A stretch of DNA of 58,102 bases from Campylobacter troglodytis (GTDB taxonomy: Bacteria; Campylobacterota; Campylobacteria; Campylobacterales; Campylobacteraceae): the NCBI RefSeq assembly GCF_006864425.1, contig NZ_QHLI01000010.1:1-58102 (forward strand). The letters run 5' to 3'. Under the pieces are notes generated by a model. The model was given only the letters and a program-made list of their open reading frames with translations, made no database searches and was not told the DNA's origin. Both the position numbers and the translations under genes were made by a program. Below, in pieces: positions 44,343-54,604 of this stretch; the first letter of the stretch is position 1, and each line of letters begins with the position of its first letter.

Positions 44343-47300
44343 TTAATCTTCTCTGTGATTAAAGCCCTTTTCATCGCTAAAATCAGAATTAGCAAGCCTT
44401 TTGAGTTGGCGGTATCGTCTTTGGGCATCAGCCTTGTTTTTAGAAAAAAGCTCATTTGCTTCTTGGGGATTACTCTTTTTTAGGGAATTATAACGAACCT
44501 CGTTCATTAAAAAGGCTTCATAAAGCGACCAGTCAGGCTCTTTACCCACCAAAACAAGAGGATTTTTACCCTCATCTTGCAAACGAGGATCAAAGGTATA
44601 AAGTGGCCAATATCCACATTTTGTAGCTAAATCACCCTGATCTCCTGAATGTCCAAGCCCTCCCTTTATGCCGTGTGCTATGCAAGGGCTATAAGCTATG
44701 ACTAGGGACGGTCCATCATAAGCCTCAGCGGCTATGATAGCCTTTATTAGGTGGTTGTAGTTTGAATTTGAGTTGACCTGTGCTACGAAGATGTAGCCAT
44801 AGGTCATTGCTATTTGCCCTAGATCCTTTTTTTGCACAGGCTTTCCAGCAGCGGCAAACTGCGCTACTGCTCCTGTTCTTGAGGACTTTGAGCTTTGTCC
44901 TCCTGTGTTTGAGTAAACCTCAGTATCTAGCACAAGTATATTGACATTTTCCCCGCTTGCTAGGACATGATCTAAGCCTCCATAACCTATATCATAAGCC
45001 CAGCCATCTCCACCGAATATCCAGTGTGATTTCTTGCTTAGATACTGTTTAAGCTCTAAAATTTCCTTTGCTGCCTTGCTTTTATCGCTTTGAAGCAAGG
45101 GGATCATTTTATTTCTAAGATCAACAGAGGCAGTAGCATTTTCCTTTTGAGCTATCCATTCCTTAAAGGTAGCAGATAGGGCATTTGAAACCTCGTTCAT
45201 ATTTTCATTCATTATATTTTCTATGCGGTTTCTAATGGTTTCAGTGGCTATCTTCATACCAAAGCCAAATTCAGCATTATCCTCAAAGAGTGAATTTCCC
45301 CAAGCAGGTCCATGTCCGCTTTGAACGCTTTTTCTGTAAGGAGTTGAAGGAGCTGAGCCTCCATAAATTGAGCTACAACCTGTGGCATTTGCTATGATCA
45401 TCCTTTCTCCAAAAAGCCTTGTGATTAGAGTTATATAAGGGGTTTCGCCACATCCAGGACAGGCTCCGTGAAATTCAAAAAGAGGCTGGGCAAACTGTGC
45501 TCCTTTGGTGTTTTCCTTTGCCATAATGTCATCTTTATAACGAACCTTCTTAAACAAATAATCCGCATTTTCTTGCTCCCCACTTTCTATCTCCTCATCC
45601 AAGGGCACCATCACCAAGGACTTTTCCTTTGAAGGACACTCCCTTGCACAAAGCTCACAACCCGTGCAATCAAGAGGGGATACTTGAATTTTATATTTAA
45701 GCTTATGCTCCTTTGTGCCCTTTGCATCCAAATTATGCTCCTTAACCCCCACAGGAGCTTTTTCTAACTCCTCATCATCTATGAAAAAGGGTCTAATTAC
45801 AGCGTGAGGACAAACAGAGGCACATTGATTACACTGAATACAATTTTCTTGTATCCAGCGAGGTACCATAACCCCAACCCCTCTTTTTTCAAACTCTGTT
45901 GTCCCACTTTCAAAATGCCCATCCTCATAACCCACAAAGGCAGAAACAGGAAGATCATTGCCCTTAGCCTTTTCCATGGGTCTTGCTATTTTTTCCACAA
46001 ATTCAGTGCCCTTGTAGGCATGAACTTCTTCTTTTTCTCCAAGAACTAGATCTTTCCAAAGAGGATCAACTTCTACTCTAATCAAACCCTCCCCTCCTAT
46101 ATCAATAGCCTTGTAATTCATCTCAACTATACCCTCGCCCTTTTTGACATAGGTTTTGTGGGCTAATTCTTTCATAAATTTCTTAGCATCTTCAAAGGGA
46201 ATGATCTCTGTGAGTTTAAAAAATGCCGATTGCATAATGGTATTTGTGCGGTTTCCTAGCCCTATGTCCCTTGCTAGTTTTGTGGCATTTATTATGTAAA
46301 AATTCACCCTCTTTTGAGCCAAGGTCTTTTTAACGCTATCAGGAAGGTGTCTAATGGTTTCCTCAGCACTCCAAATGCTATTTAGCAAGAAGGTGCCATC
46401 CTCTCTAATGCCCTCTAAGATGTCATAAATTTCAAGATAAGCAGCAACGCTACAAGCTATAAAATGCGGAGTTGAGACAAGATAGGTTGAGCGAATGGGA
46501 TTTTTAGAAAAACGCAAATGACTTCTTGTATAGCCACCGCTTTTCTTGCTATCATAGGCAAAATAAGCTTGGGCATATAGATCTGTGCTATCTCCTATGA
46601 TCTTAATTGAGTTTTTATTAGCCCCCACAGTCCCATCAGCACCAAGTCCGTAAAAAAGACACTCAGTGGTGCTTTCACTAGCTAGTGAGATCTTTTGTTT
46701 GAGCTCCAAAGAAGTGTTGGTTACATCATCTACTATGCCAACAGTAAAGCCATTTTTAGGCTCGTCCTTTTTAAGCTCCTCAAAAACAGCAAACATCTGA
46801 GAAGGATCCACATCCTTGCTTGAAAGCCCATAACGACCCCCAATGATCAAAGGCGCATTTTCCTTACCATAAAAGGCTACGCACACATCAAGGTATAAGG
46901 GCTCCCCTAAGGAGCCTGGTTCTTTTGTCCTATCAAGGACGGCTATTTTTTTAACCGTTTTTGGCATTACATTGAAAAAATATTTTAGGCTAAAGGGTCT
47001 GTATAAATATACCTTTAAAATGCCTACCTTTTCGCCATTAGCACGAAGATGATCCACAACTTGTTCTAAATTTTGCGTTACAGAACCCATAGCTATGATG
47101 ATTCTATCAGCTTCTTTATCCCCATAATACACAAAGGGCTTATACTCCCTACCTGTGATCTTAGAAATTTCTTGCATATACTCATCAACTATCTCAGGCA
47201 AGGCATCGTAAAAGCGGTTTGTAAGCTCTCTTGTTTGAAAATAAATGTCATCATTTTGTGCTGTGCCGCGAGTTTTAGGATTTTCAGGGGTCAAACAGTT

Positions 47301-47915
47301 ATCTTTAAACTCCCTAACTGCTTCTTTATCAAGAAGTCTATCAAAATCCGCATAGTCCATTAATTCTATCTTTTGAATTTCGTGGCTTGTGCGAAAGCCG
47401 TCAAAAAAGTGTAAAAAAGGCACTCGCCCCTTAATAGCAGCCAAATGAGCAAGTCCTGCTAGATCCATAACCTCTTGCACTGAGTGAGAACAAAGTATGG
47501 CAAAGCCTGTTTGTCTTGCTGCGTAAATATCTTGATGATCTCCAAAGATAGATAAGGCCTGTGAGGCTATGGATCTGGCTGCTACATGGATCACGCAAGG
47601 AAGAAGCTGTCCGGCTATTTTGTACATATTTGGAATTTTAAGCAAGAGTCCTTGAGAGGCTGTGTAGGTAGTGGTTAAGGCACCAGCTTGCAAGGAGCCG
47701 TGAACTGTCCCAGCTGCACCTGCCTCACTTTGCATTTCTACCACCTTAACAGGTACTCCAAAGAGATTCTTCTTGCCCTGAGAAGCCCATATATCTGTGT
47801 AATCTGCCATAGGCGAACTTGGCGTGATAGGATAAATCCCCGCAACCTCAGTAAAGGCATAGGACGCATAAGCAGCCGCCTCATTTCCATCCATAGTCTT
47901 CATCTTCTTAGCCAT
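44343..47915 (-). CDS. nifJ: Pyruvate:ferredoxin/flavodoxin oxidoreductase
   Basis: Oxidises pyruvate and CoA to acetyl-CoA and CO2, passing electrons to a flavodoxin or ferredoxin. It replaces pyruvate dehydrogenase in campylobacters. The 1190 residues hold all domains in one chain: N-terminal YPITPSSPMADY, the EKR-type region, two 4Fe-4S clusters (CIQCNQCASVCPHAVIRP and CTGCELCARECPSKE), and the thiamine-diphosphate domain (GGDGWAYDIGYGGLDHVLAS, with NILVLDTEVYSNTGGQ). AAGGAG precedes the ATG. It diverges from carB. In C. jejuni the homologue (Cj1476c) is followed by ctsR-ctsD; here that order is broken. Confidence 0.96.
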   Translation of the reverse strand: MAKKMKTMDGNEAAAYASYAFTEVAGIYPITPSSPMADYTDIWASQGKKNLFGVPVKVVEMQSEAGAAGTVHGSLQAGALTTTYTASQGLLLKIPNMYKIAGQLLPCVIHVAARSIASQALSIFGDHQDIYAARQTGFAILCSHSVQEVMDLAGLAHLAAIKGRVPFLHFFDGFRTSHEIQKIELMDYADFDRLLDKEAVREFKDNCLTPENPKTRGTAQNDDIYFQTRELTNRFYDALPEIVDEYMQEISKITGREYKPFVYYGDKEADRIIIAMGSVTQNLEQVVDHLRANGEKVGILKVYLYRPFSLKYFFNVMPKTVKKIAVLDRTKEPGSLGEPLYLDVCVAFYGKENAPLIIGGRYGLSSKDVDPSQMFAVFEELKKDEPKNGFTVGIVDDVTNTSLELKQKISLASESTTECLFYGLGADGTVGANKNSIKIIGDSTDLYAQAYFAYDSKKSGGYTRSHLRFSKNPIRSTYLVSTPHFIACSVAAYLEIYDILEGIREDGTFLLNSIWSAEETIRHLPDSVKKTLAQKRVNFYIINATKLARDIGLGNRTNTIMQSAFFKLTEIIPFEDAKKFMKELAHKTYVKKGEGIVEMNYKAIDIGGEGLIRVEVDPLWKDLVLGEKEEVHAYKGTEFVEKIARPMEKAKGNDLPVSAFVGYEDGHFESGTTEFEKRGVGVMVPRWIQENCIQCNQCASVCPHAVIRPFFIDDEELEKAPVGVKEHNLDAKGTKEHKLKYKIQVSPLDCTGCELCARECPSKEKSLVMVPLDEEIESGEQENADYLFKKVRYKDDIMAKENTKGAQFAQPLFEFHGACPGCGETPYITLITRLFGERMIIANATGCSSIYGGSAPSTPYRKSVQSGHGPAWGNSLFEDNAEFGFGMKIATETIRNRIENIMNENMNEVSNALSATFKEWIAQKENATASVDLRNKMIPLLQSDKSKAAKEILELKQYLSKKSHWIFGGDGWAYDIGYGGLDHVLASGENVNILVLDTEVYSNTGGQSSKSSRTGAVAQFAAAGKPVQKKDLGQIAMTYGYIFVAQVNSNSNYNHLIKAIIAAEAYDGPSLVIAYSPCIAHGIKGGLGHSGDQGDLATKCGYWPLYTFDPRLQDEGKNPLVLVGKEPDWSLYEAFLMNEVRYNSLKKSNPQEANELFSKNKADAQRRYRQLKRLANSDFSDEKGFNHRED

Positions 47916-47979
47916 AACAACTCCTTAAACTAGCTTTGAGTTTTGAAATGATACCTTGTTTGACTTAATTTTTACTTAA

Positions 47980-47985
47980 ATTATA
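47980..47985 (-). promoter_or_regulatory. -10 box of nifJ
   Basis: TATAAT on the minus strand (ATTATA at 47980-47985), 65-70 bp before the ATG, in AT-rich DNA without a clear -35 box. Confidence 0.5.
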
Positions 47986-48072
47986 TTTAAAAAGTAATTT
48001 ATTTGTAAAATTCAAGCCTCTTTAAACCCTCAAAATAAAATTGCGTATTATACAGTATAAACTTTAACTCGT

Positions 48073-48078
48073 TATAAT
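48073..48078 (+). promoter_or_regulatory. -10 box of carB
   Basis: TATAAT in GTTATAATTTT, 25 bp before the carB ATG; AAGGAT serves as ribosome-binding site. Confidence 0.6.
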
Positions 48079-48102
48079 TTTAATCAAAATTCAAGGATTT
48101 TT

Positions 48103-51100
48103 ATGCCAAAGAGAACAGATATTTCAACCATTTTGCTTATAGGAAGCGGACCCATAGTCATAGGACAAGCTTGTGAGTTTGATTACAGCGGCACTCAGGC
48201 TGCAAAAACCCTCAAAGAGCTTGGCTACAAGGTGGTTTTAATCAACTCAAACCCTGCGACCATTATGACAGACCCACAGTTTGCCCACTCTACCTACATA
48301 GAACCCATCACCAAAGAAAGCCTGCTTCGTATCATAGAAAAAGAAAAAATTGATGCGATTTTACCCACTATGGGCGGACAGGTTGCCCTAAATGTAGCAA
48401 TGGAGCTTTTTGAAAGTGCTGAATTTAAAGAAAAATTCAAAAGTGTCAAATTCCTTGGTGCAAATCCCGAAGCCATTAAAAAGGGCGAGGACAGGCAGGT
48501 TTTCAAAGAGTGTATGAAGAAAATCGGTATGGATTTGCCTCGCTCTGCCTACGCTTATGATTACGAGGAAGCGCAGAGGGCTGCTACTGAAATAGGCTTT
48601 CCGCTGATGATTAGAGCCTCTTATACGCTTGGAGGGGCTGGTTCTGGGGTGGTTTATAATATGGATGAGTTTAAAGAACTAGCCACACAAGCTCTATCTT
48701 TAAGCCCCATACACGAAATTTTAATCGAAGAAAGCCTGCTTGGATGGAAAGAATTTGAGATGGAGGTAATTCGCGATAAAAACGACAACTGCATCATAGT
48801 GTGTAGCATTGAAAATGTCGATCCTATGGGCGTTCATACGGGAGATAGCATTACGGTTGCACCTGCTTTGACACTGACAGATAAAGAATATCAAGTAATG
48901 CGAAACGCTTCCTTTGCCATTTTGCGTGAAATTGGCGTTGATACAGGGGGTTCAAATGTGCAATTTGCCATAAACCCACAAAGCGGCCGGATGATAGTCA
49001 TTGAAATGAATCCTCGAGTTTCTCGCAGCTCAGCCCTTGCAAGTAAGGCAACAGGCTATCCTATCGCAAAAGTCGCCACGCTTTTGGCTGTGGGCTTTTC
49101 ACTTGATGAGATAAAAAACGACATTACAGAAACTCCCGCTAGCTTTGAGCCTGTGATTGATTACATAGTTACTAAAATTCCTCGCTTTGCTTTTGAGAAA
49201 TTCCCATCAGCTGACACCACGCTTGGCACGGCGATGAAAAGCGTTGGCGAGGTAATGGCGATAGGCACAAGTTTTAAAGAGAGCATTCAAAAGGCTTTAT
49301 GCTCACTTGAAAGGGGGCTTTGCGGCTTTGATTTTATGCTTTGCGATAAAAATGAGCTAATTTTCAATGTGAGAAATCCTAATGAAAAGCGGCTTTTGTA
49401 TCTCGCACAAGCCTTTAGAGAGGGCTTTGAGATTGATGAGCTTTACGCACTTTGCAAGATTGATAAATGGTTTTTGGGGCAGATTAAGGAAATTGTGGAG
49501 TTTGAAAAGCAAATCGATATGGATATTTTAAATGATAAAGATAAATTAAGACTTGCTAAATCAATGGGCTTTTCAGATAAAATGCTAGCCTTTTTAATTA
49601 ACAGCAAGGATAATTTAGAGCTAAGCCAAAATGACATTTATTACGCAAGGGAAAAGCTTGGCATAAGGGCTATTTATAACGAGGTAGATACTTGTGCTGG
49701 GGAGTTTGAGGCACTTACGCCCTATCTTTACTCTACTACAAATGAAAATGAGGGGCTTGAGGATTTGGGGGGATTGAGTGGAAATGCCTTGAATTTAAGC
49801 GAGAATTCAAATGGAGAGAATTTGCTGAATTTGAAGGGACATTCAAGTGAAAATTCAAGTTCGCACGGCGAGAATTCACAAAAAATTTGTCATTCTGAGG
49901 GAGTGCGTAGCACGAGCGAAGAATCTACTAAGAACGGTAAATGTTTGAATTCACAAAGAGCTTCTTCGCTTTCTTTGAAAGCTCAAAATGACAAGAGCGA
50001 CAAGAATTCAAATAATTCAAAAACTTCCATAAATTCTACGCCAAATTCAAACAAAAATCCACAAAAAAAAGTAATGATTATAGGTGGGGGTCCAAATCGC
50101 ATAGGACAGGGCATTGAGTTTGATTACTGCTGCGTTCACGCTTGTTTTGCACTCAAAGATTTAGGCATCAAAACCATAATGTATAATTCAAACCCTGAAA
50201 CCGTCTCCACAGACTATGACACAAGCGATATTTTATATTTTGAGCCAATAGACTTTGAGCATTTAAGAGCTGTGATTGAAAAAGAAAAGCTAGATGGCAT
50301 AATCGTTCATTTTGGAGGACAAACCCCGCTTAAATTTGCCAAAAAATTAAGTGCCTTTGGAGCGAGGATTATAGGCACAAGCGCGAGGGTTATTGATTTA
50401 GCAGAGGATAGAAAAAAATTTGCTGAATTTATCAATAAAATCGGCATAAATCAGCCCAAAAACTCAAGCGCCACTAGCGTGGAGGAAGCCGTTTTAAAAG
50501 CTAGTGAGATAAATTATCCTGTTTTGGTGCGTCCTAGCTATGTGCTTGGAGGGCGTGCTATGCGTGTGGTGCATAGTGAAGCTGAGCTTAGACTTTATAT
50601 GCAAGAGGCTGTGGATGTGAGCGACAAGGCTCCTGTTTTAATCGATCAGTTTTTGCAAAATGCCATAGAACTTGATGTAGATGCCATTAGCGATGGGGTA
50701 AGTGTCTATGTGGGTGGCATTATGAAGCACATTGAAGAGGCTGGAATTCACTCAGGTGATAGTGCTTGTGCCTTGCCTCCTTGTGATTTGGATCCCAAGC
50801 TTATAGATTTAGTCAAGCAAAAAACCAAAGATATAGCCCTAAATTTAGGAGTTGTTGGGCTTTTAAACATACAGTTTGCCATTTATAACAATGAGCTTTA
50901 CATAATAGAAGTAAATCCCAGAGCCTCTCGCACCGTGCCCTTTGTCAGCAAGGCAACAGGCCTGCCACTCGCAAAGGTAGCTACTCGCGTAATGTGGCAA
51001 GGAAATTTAAAAGAAGCCCTTGAATTTTATGATGAGTATAAGATGGTTTGTGAAAAAGATGGAATTTTACAGCCTAAAAAGATGAGTTTTAGCTCGGTTA

Positions 51101-51657
51101 AGGAGGCGGTTTTTCCTTTTGCAAAGCTTAGCGGTAGCGATTTAGAACTAGGTCCTGAAATGCGTTCAACAGGAGAGGTAATGGGCATAGGAAAGGACTT
51201 TGAAACAGCCTATGCAAAGAGTCAAATTTCAGCCTTTAACGACTTGCCAAAGGGCGGGGCTGTGTTTATCTCGCTAAAAGATAGGGATAAAATTCACGCA
51301 AAGGCTGTGGCTAGTGCTTATTTAAAGCTTGGCTTTAAGCTAGTTGCTACGAGTGGCACTTGTAAGGCTATTTGCGAGAGTGGTTTAGAATGTGAGCTTG
51401 TTTATAAGATTTCAGAAGGACGTCCTAACATAGAGGATAAGCTTAAAAACAAAGAAATTCAACTTGTCATCAATACAAGCGATGAAAAAAGCTCAAAAAG
51501 CGATACAAAAAGGATTAGAGCCAGTATAACCCGCTTTAAGATTCCATATTTTACAAATTTAAGAGGTGCTACTGTTGGAGCAAGGGCTATAAAGATCATG
51601 CAAGATGGAGGCTATCTTGATGTAAAAAGCTTGCAAGAATGGCTTTGTGCCAAATGA
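48103..51657 (+). CDS. carB: Carbamoyl-phosphate synthase large chain with expanded linker
   Basis: Makes carbamoyl phosphate for pyrimidine and arginine synthesis. Both ATP-grasp halves are complete ([17 protein letters not shown] near 15 and [17 protein letters not shown] near 662), and the C-terminal allosteric domain is present. The chain is 1184 residues, about 100 longer than usual. The excess lies between the two halves, residues about 547-655. It is Asn/Ser-rich ([31 protein letters not shown]), and residues about 595-631 come from a 108-bp palindromic element. The insert keeps the frame and lies at a natural domain boundary, so the enzyme is probably active. Its stop overlaps the next gene's start (ATGA). 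Confidence 0.95.
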   Translation: MPKRTDISTILLIGSGPIVIGQACEFDYSGTQAAKTLKELGYKVVLINSNPATIMTDPQFAHSTYIEPITKESLLRIIEKEKIDAILPTMGGQVALNVAMELFESAEFKEKFKSVKFLGANPEAIKKGEDRQVFKECMKKIGMDLPRSAYAYDYEEAQRAATEIGFPLMIRASYTLGGAGSGVVYNMDEFKELATQALSLSPIHEILIEESLLGWKEFEMEVIRDKNDNCIIVCSIENVDPMGVHTGDSITVAPALTLTDKEYQVMRNASFAILREIGVDTGGSNVQFAINPQSGRMIVIEMNPRVSRSSALASKATGYPIAKVATLLAVGFSLDEIKNDITETPASFEPVIDYIVTKIPRFAFEKFPSADTTLGTAMKSVGEVMAIGTSFKESIQKALCSLERGLCGFDFMLCDKNELIFNVRNPNEKRLLYLAQAFREGFEIDELYALCKIDKWFLGQIKEIVEFEKQIDMDILNDKDKLRLAKSMGFSDKMLAFLINSKDNLELSQNDIYYAREKLGIRAIYNEVDTCAGEFEALTPYLYSTTNENEGLEDLGGLSGNALNLSENSNGENLLNLKGHSSENSSSHGENSQKICHSEGVRSTSEESTKNGKCLNSQRASSLSLKAQNDKSDKNSNNSKTSINSTPNSNKNPQKKVMIIGGGPNRIGQGIEFDYCCVHACFALKDLGIKTIMYNSNPETVSTDYDTSDILYFEPIDFEHLRAVIEKEKLDGIIVHFGGQTPLKFAKKLSAFGARIIGTSARVIDLAEDRKKFAEFINKIGINQPKNSSATSVEEAVLKASEINYPVLVRPSYVLGGRAMRVVHSEAELRLYMQEAVDVSDKAPVLIDQFLQNAIELDVDAISDGVSVYVGGIMKHIEEAGIHSGDSACALPPCDLDPKLIDLVKQKTKDIALNLGVVGLLNIQFAIYNNELYIIEVNPRASRTVPFVSKATGLPLAKVATRVMWQGNLKEALEFYDEYKMVCEKDGILQPKKMSFSSVKEAVFPFAKLSGSDLELGPEMRSTGEVMGIGKDFETAYAKSQISAFNDLPKGGAVFISLKDRDKIHAKAVASAYLKLGFKLVATSGTCKAICESGLECELVYKISEGRPNIEDKLKNKEIQLVINTSDEKSSKSDTKRIRASITRFKIPYFTNLRGATVGARAIKIMQDGGYLDVKSLQEWLCAK
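49887..49994 (+). repeat. 108-bp palindromic element in carB
   Basis: TTGTCATT...AATGACAA, two opposed arms with a spacer of about 28 bp. The translation reads [14 protein letters not shown] and, after the spacer, [11 protein letters not shown]. It equals the mcrC element (37027-37134) in length (36 codons), frame and most of its arms; the spacers differ. The core GTGCGTAGCACGA is at 49903-49915. Confidence 0.92.
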
Positions 51658-52289
51658 GACTTGTTTTTTTATTTTGTCTCTTGGCTCTTTCTTGCCTTGC
51701 AAATGAGGAAAAGCTAACTAAGTTAAAGCTTTTTAAGCTTAGCTCGTCAAATTTCATACACGCTCTTGCTTATGCTAGTGAGGATAATTTTATGAGGCTT
51801 GATCTTTACTCAAATTTTAAGCTTAAAGAATGCTACTTGCACGAGGATTTGCGTGAGAGGATAAATACGCTTGATCAGATCTTGCAAGAAAACAAGCTTA
51901 AAATCATACTTTATGACTGCTTTCGTCCAAATGAGGTACAAAAAATAGCCTGGCAGCTCATCAAAGATGAAAGGTTTGTTGCCAATCCCTACAAAAACGG
52001 CTCAAATCACAGCAGGGGCATAGCACTTGATCTAGGCTTAGCGGATTTAAACGGCAAGGCTTTAAAGATGCCCACTGAATTTGATGATTTTTCACAAAGA
52101 GCAAGGAGTGATTTTGAATGCAAAGAAAGCGAAAAAGAAAAGTGTCAAAACAGAGAGCTTCTAAAAATGATAATGCAAAAGGCTGGCTTTAAGGGAATAA
52201 AAAGCGAGTGGTGGCATTTTGAGGCTGATTTTAGGGGACTAAGTAGGCAAGAATTAAGACAAAAATATCCCCTCTTAGAGCTAAGATAG
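51654..52289 (+). CDS. ddpX: VanX/DdpX-like D-alanyl-D-alanine dipeptidase
   Basis: About 211 residues from the ATG at 51654, which overlaps the carB stop. The signal peptide [16 protein letters not shown] indicates export to the periplasm (the C in LSCLA is not a strong lipobox). Family zinc-site motifs are [13 protein letters not shown] (His and Asp ligands) and SEWWHFE (catalytic Glu and third ligand); [14 protein letters not shown] carries the conserved Arg. It probably hydrolyses D-Ala-D-Ala released in wall turnover. There are no van genes nearby, so resistance is not implied. Confidence 0.88.
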   Translation: MRLVFLFCLLALSCLANEEKLTKLKLFKLSSSNFIHALAYASEDNFMRLDLYSNFKLKECYLHEDLRERINTLDQILQENKLKIILYDCFRPNEVQKIAWQLIKDERFVANPYKNGSNHSRGIALDLGLADLNGKALKMPTEFDDFSQRARSDFECKESEKEKCQNRELLKMIMQKAGFKGIKSEWWHFEADFRGLSRQELRQKYPLLELR

Positions 52290-52291
52290 CT

Positions 52292-52861
52292 ATGATTTAT
52301 CTAGCACAAACTGACACCACAGCAGGCTTTTTAAGCAAGGATTATAAAGAGATAAACAAGGCTAAAAAAAGAGACCTAAATACCCCTTGCATACTTACAA
52401 TGGCTTATTTTAGCGAGCTTTTATGTTTCGTGCGTGTGCCAAAAGTGCATAAAAATCTCGTGCGAAGGGCGAGAAAGACAAGTTTTATTTACAGCAAAAA
52501 ATTCACAAATTTAAATAAAACGAGGCTTGATGCTTTATCAAAGCCTAGTTCTTTTAATAAAATAGCTTTAAAAAATGAGATAAATTTAGCTAGCTTAAAA
52601 AGCAAGGGCTTGAATTTAAATAAAAATTCAAGCTCCCTAGCTTGTAGGGTGGTTAAAGACTGTGTGCACTGTGAGTTTTTAAGGAAAAACGGAGCCTTTT
52701 TTTCAAGCTCAGCAAATTTGCACAAGGAAGAATTTAGCGAAGAAAGAGCAAGAAAAATTGTGCTTGAAAATTGTGGCAAGATCATTGATGAGGATCTTTT
52801 TGAAGGAGTTGCTTCAAAACTAATCTTGCTTTCAAGGATGAAAAAAAGAAGGCTTCGTTGA
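52292..52861 (+). CDS. Sua5/YrdC-like threonylcarbamoyl-AMP synthase
   Basis: 189 residues, two bases after the dipeptidase gene. It has the shortened Campylobacterota form: MIYLAQTDTTAGFLSKD (nucleotide/threonine pocket), the N-terminal KKRDLNTPCILTMAYF, FVRVPKVHKNLVRRARKTSF, and GAFFSSSANLHKEEF before a C-terminal helical end. The expected role is making the threonylcarbamoyl group for t6A in tRNAs that read ANN codons. The middle (residues about 68-112) is Lys/Asn/Ser-rich and less conserved. The assignment rests on motifs only; a related YciO-type protein is possible. Confidence 0.7.
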   Translation: MIYLAQTDTTAGFLSKDYKEINKAKKRDLNTPCILTMAYFSELLCFVRVPKVHKNLVRRARKTSFIYSKKFTNLNKTRLDALSKPSSFNKIALKNEINLASLKSKGLNLNKNSSSLACRVVKDCVHCEFLRKNGAFFSSSANLHKEEFSEERARKIVLENCGKIIDEDLFEGVASKLILLSRMKKRRLR

Positions 52862-52912
52862 ATTTTAGCTTTTGTTGTGTAGGCTAGGTTTAAAAATTGC
52901 TTTTAAAATTTA

Positions 52913-53815
52913 GACTCAAGACAACTTAAGCTGATTTTGCCTTATCATTTTTAATAAGATTTTATATAAAGCTTGATCTTGAATTTTCGTGTTATATTAA
53001 ATTTTATTTCTTTTAGATGAAGCAAGAAATTTTCTTTTTTGATTTCTTATCAATTTAGCTAAGCTATGCTTGGTAAAAGCTCTTCTACTACGCAGTTGCA
53101 AGAACAAGAAGCAAAGAAAATTCACAGTTGCATTTATGTGATTGTTGGCAAACTCATTTTTAGAATGCTTAACACGGCCTTGTGCTTTAGCACCTTCTTG
53201 CAAAGACACGAGCGAAGCATTGCAAAAAATCTACAAGTTCATCATAAGCTTTGCAAATATCGCTAAATATCGCTATAAATTATACTAGATTCTAAGTCTG
53301 CAAAGCTAGATAAAATAGGCAAAAGATATAGAACAATTCTTTACAACTTGCGTATAAACACTAGCTTAGCGTTTTTAGCATATACTTTTAGCATACCTTC
53401 TTGTAAAGTGGCAAGTGCGTAGCACGAAGTAAAAACACAGATGTCTTTTTACCAACCTCACGCACACGCTTTGCACGCACACGCTTGCACCTTACTATTT
53501 TAGCTCCTTCTACTACGCAGTTGCAAGATGAAATGAAGCAAAAAATAACTCTCAACAATTTTTATTTCACCTTTTTGAAATATTTTCATATTCTTGTGCA
53601 ATTAAGTTTCTAAGTTACTTAAACATCTTAGATAAAGACTTTTACGAAATATGACAAATTTTTGCAATTTTTATGGCTTTAAGATCAAGGCAGAAATATT
53701 TAAGAATCTCTTTAAATTTAGCCTCTGAAATTCTGAAACGATTAATATACTTGTTTCTCACCTTGTAAATCGTAACTTAAAGCTTATTTATTAGAGCTTA
53801 AGTTTGATTTAGACT
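52913..53815 (-). mobile_element. Decayed IS1595-like copy, second subfamily
   Basis: The ends GACTCAAGACAACTTAAGC (52913) and, as reverse complement at 53815, GTCTAAATCAAACTTAAGC form an imperfect inverted repeat. The minus-strand transposase is recognisable in pieces (NEFANNHINATVNF near 53140, a YTQVV-like piece near 53350, the 5' end near 53700) with many stops. Mini-palindrome inserts follow T-runs at about 53086-53122, 53190-53225, 53405-53435 and 53512-53554. Not functional. Confidence 0.75.
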
Positions 53816-54301
53816 TTATTTAATCAACCTTTAAAACCTATTAGCTTTGCCAAAAAGGCTTGTGATTTACTTTTGAAAAAAACTGTTTGTGAAATAAAAG
53901 GAGCTTGTTTTTAAATGAAGTTCATTTTTTCATAAACTAGCTTAAATTAAGAAACTGTGCCTTGCTAAAAAATCTAAGCCTTATAAGAAGACTTCATTTT
54001 GATGAAAAAGCTAGGCTTTGTCTGAGAAATTTTATTTTAATTAAAAAGTTTAACAAAAAATTTAATTTGGCAAAGAAACTTAACAAAAAAGCTATTCCTT
54101 GAAATTTTGCCTTAAATTTAATAACTAAGAAGATTTAAATCCTTCAAAATTAAGCATTTTTAAATTTCGCAGTTTAATGAAATGGGTGAATTTATACCAA
54201 GTTTAGCGCATTAAAGCATAAATTCTAGCTCTTTTGATAAATAAAAGGTTGATTAAATTTGGATTTTAAAAAGTGTTGTGTGAATTTAAGACTAGTTAGA
54301 G
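53816..54301. other. Intergenic region
   Basis: About 490 bp without a credible gene. It has repeated words GCTAGGCTTTGTCTGAGAAATT and GGCAAAGAAACTTAACAAAAAA (54005-54095), similar to the repeats at 29810-30010. Confidence 0.45.
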
Positions 54302-54328
54302 ATAAAAAAGAGCCTATTTCTAGGCTCT
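54302..54328 (-). terminator. Intrinsic terminator of tRNA-Glu
   Basis: AGAGCCTA-TTTC-TAGGCTCT forms a perfect 8-bp stem (54309-54328) followed on the minus strand by a T-run (TTTTTATC). It lies about 24 bp past the tRNA 3' end. Confidence 0.85.
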
Positions 54329-54351
54329 CACAAAGGAAAAACAAAACAATC

Positions 54352-54426
54352 TGGTGACCCATACGAGACTCGAACTCGTGTTACCGCCGTGAAAGGGCGA
54401 TGTCCTAACCGCTAGACGAATGGGCC
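54352..54426 (-). tRNA. tRNA-Glu(TTC)
   Basis: Minus-strand cloverleaf starting GGCCCATTCGTCTAG, anticodon TTC in CGCCCTTTCACGGCG, T-arm ACGAGTTCGAGTCTCGT, encoded CCA. A clear terminator follows. Confidence 0.94.
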
Positions 54427-54604
54427 AAAATACTAAGCTCTTATTGTTTTGCAAAGCCTTGCTAAAACTAAGAAAGCTAAATTTAGCTTGGTTGTAAGCT
54501 TAGATTTTGTCTTTAAAATTCTTTGAGCTTAAAGCAAAGTTTGATTATACTATTATAGCACTTAAATATCCCTTAAAAGACAAGCTCTTAAAATGGCAAT
54601 TGTT

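Noticed and set aside
51654-52289. Vancomycin-resistance vanX
   Set aside because: It has a signal peptide and no vanH/vanA neighbours; a periplasmic dipeptidase is more likely.
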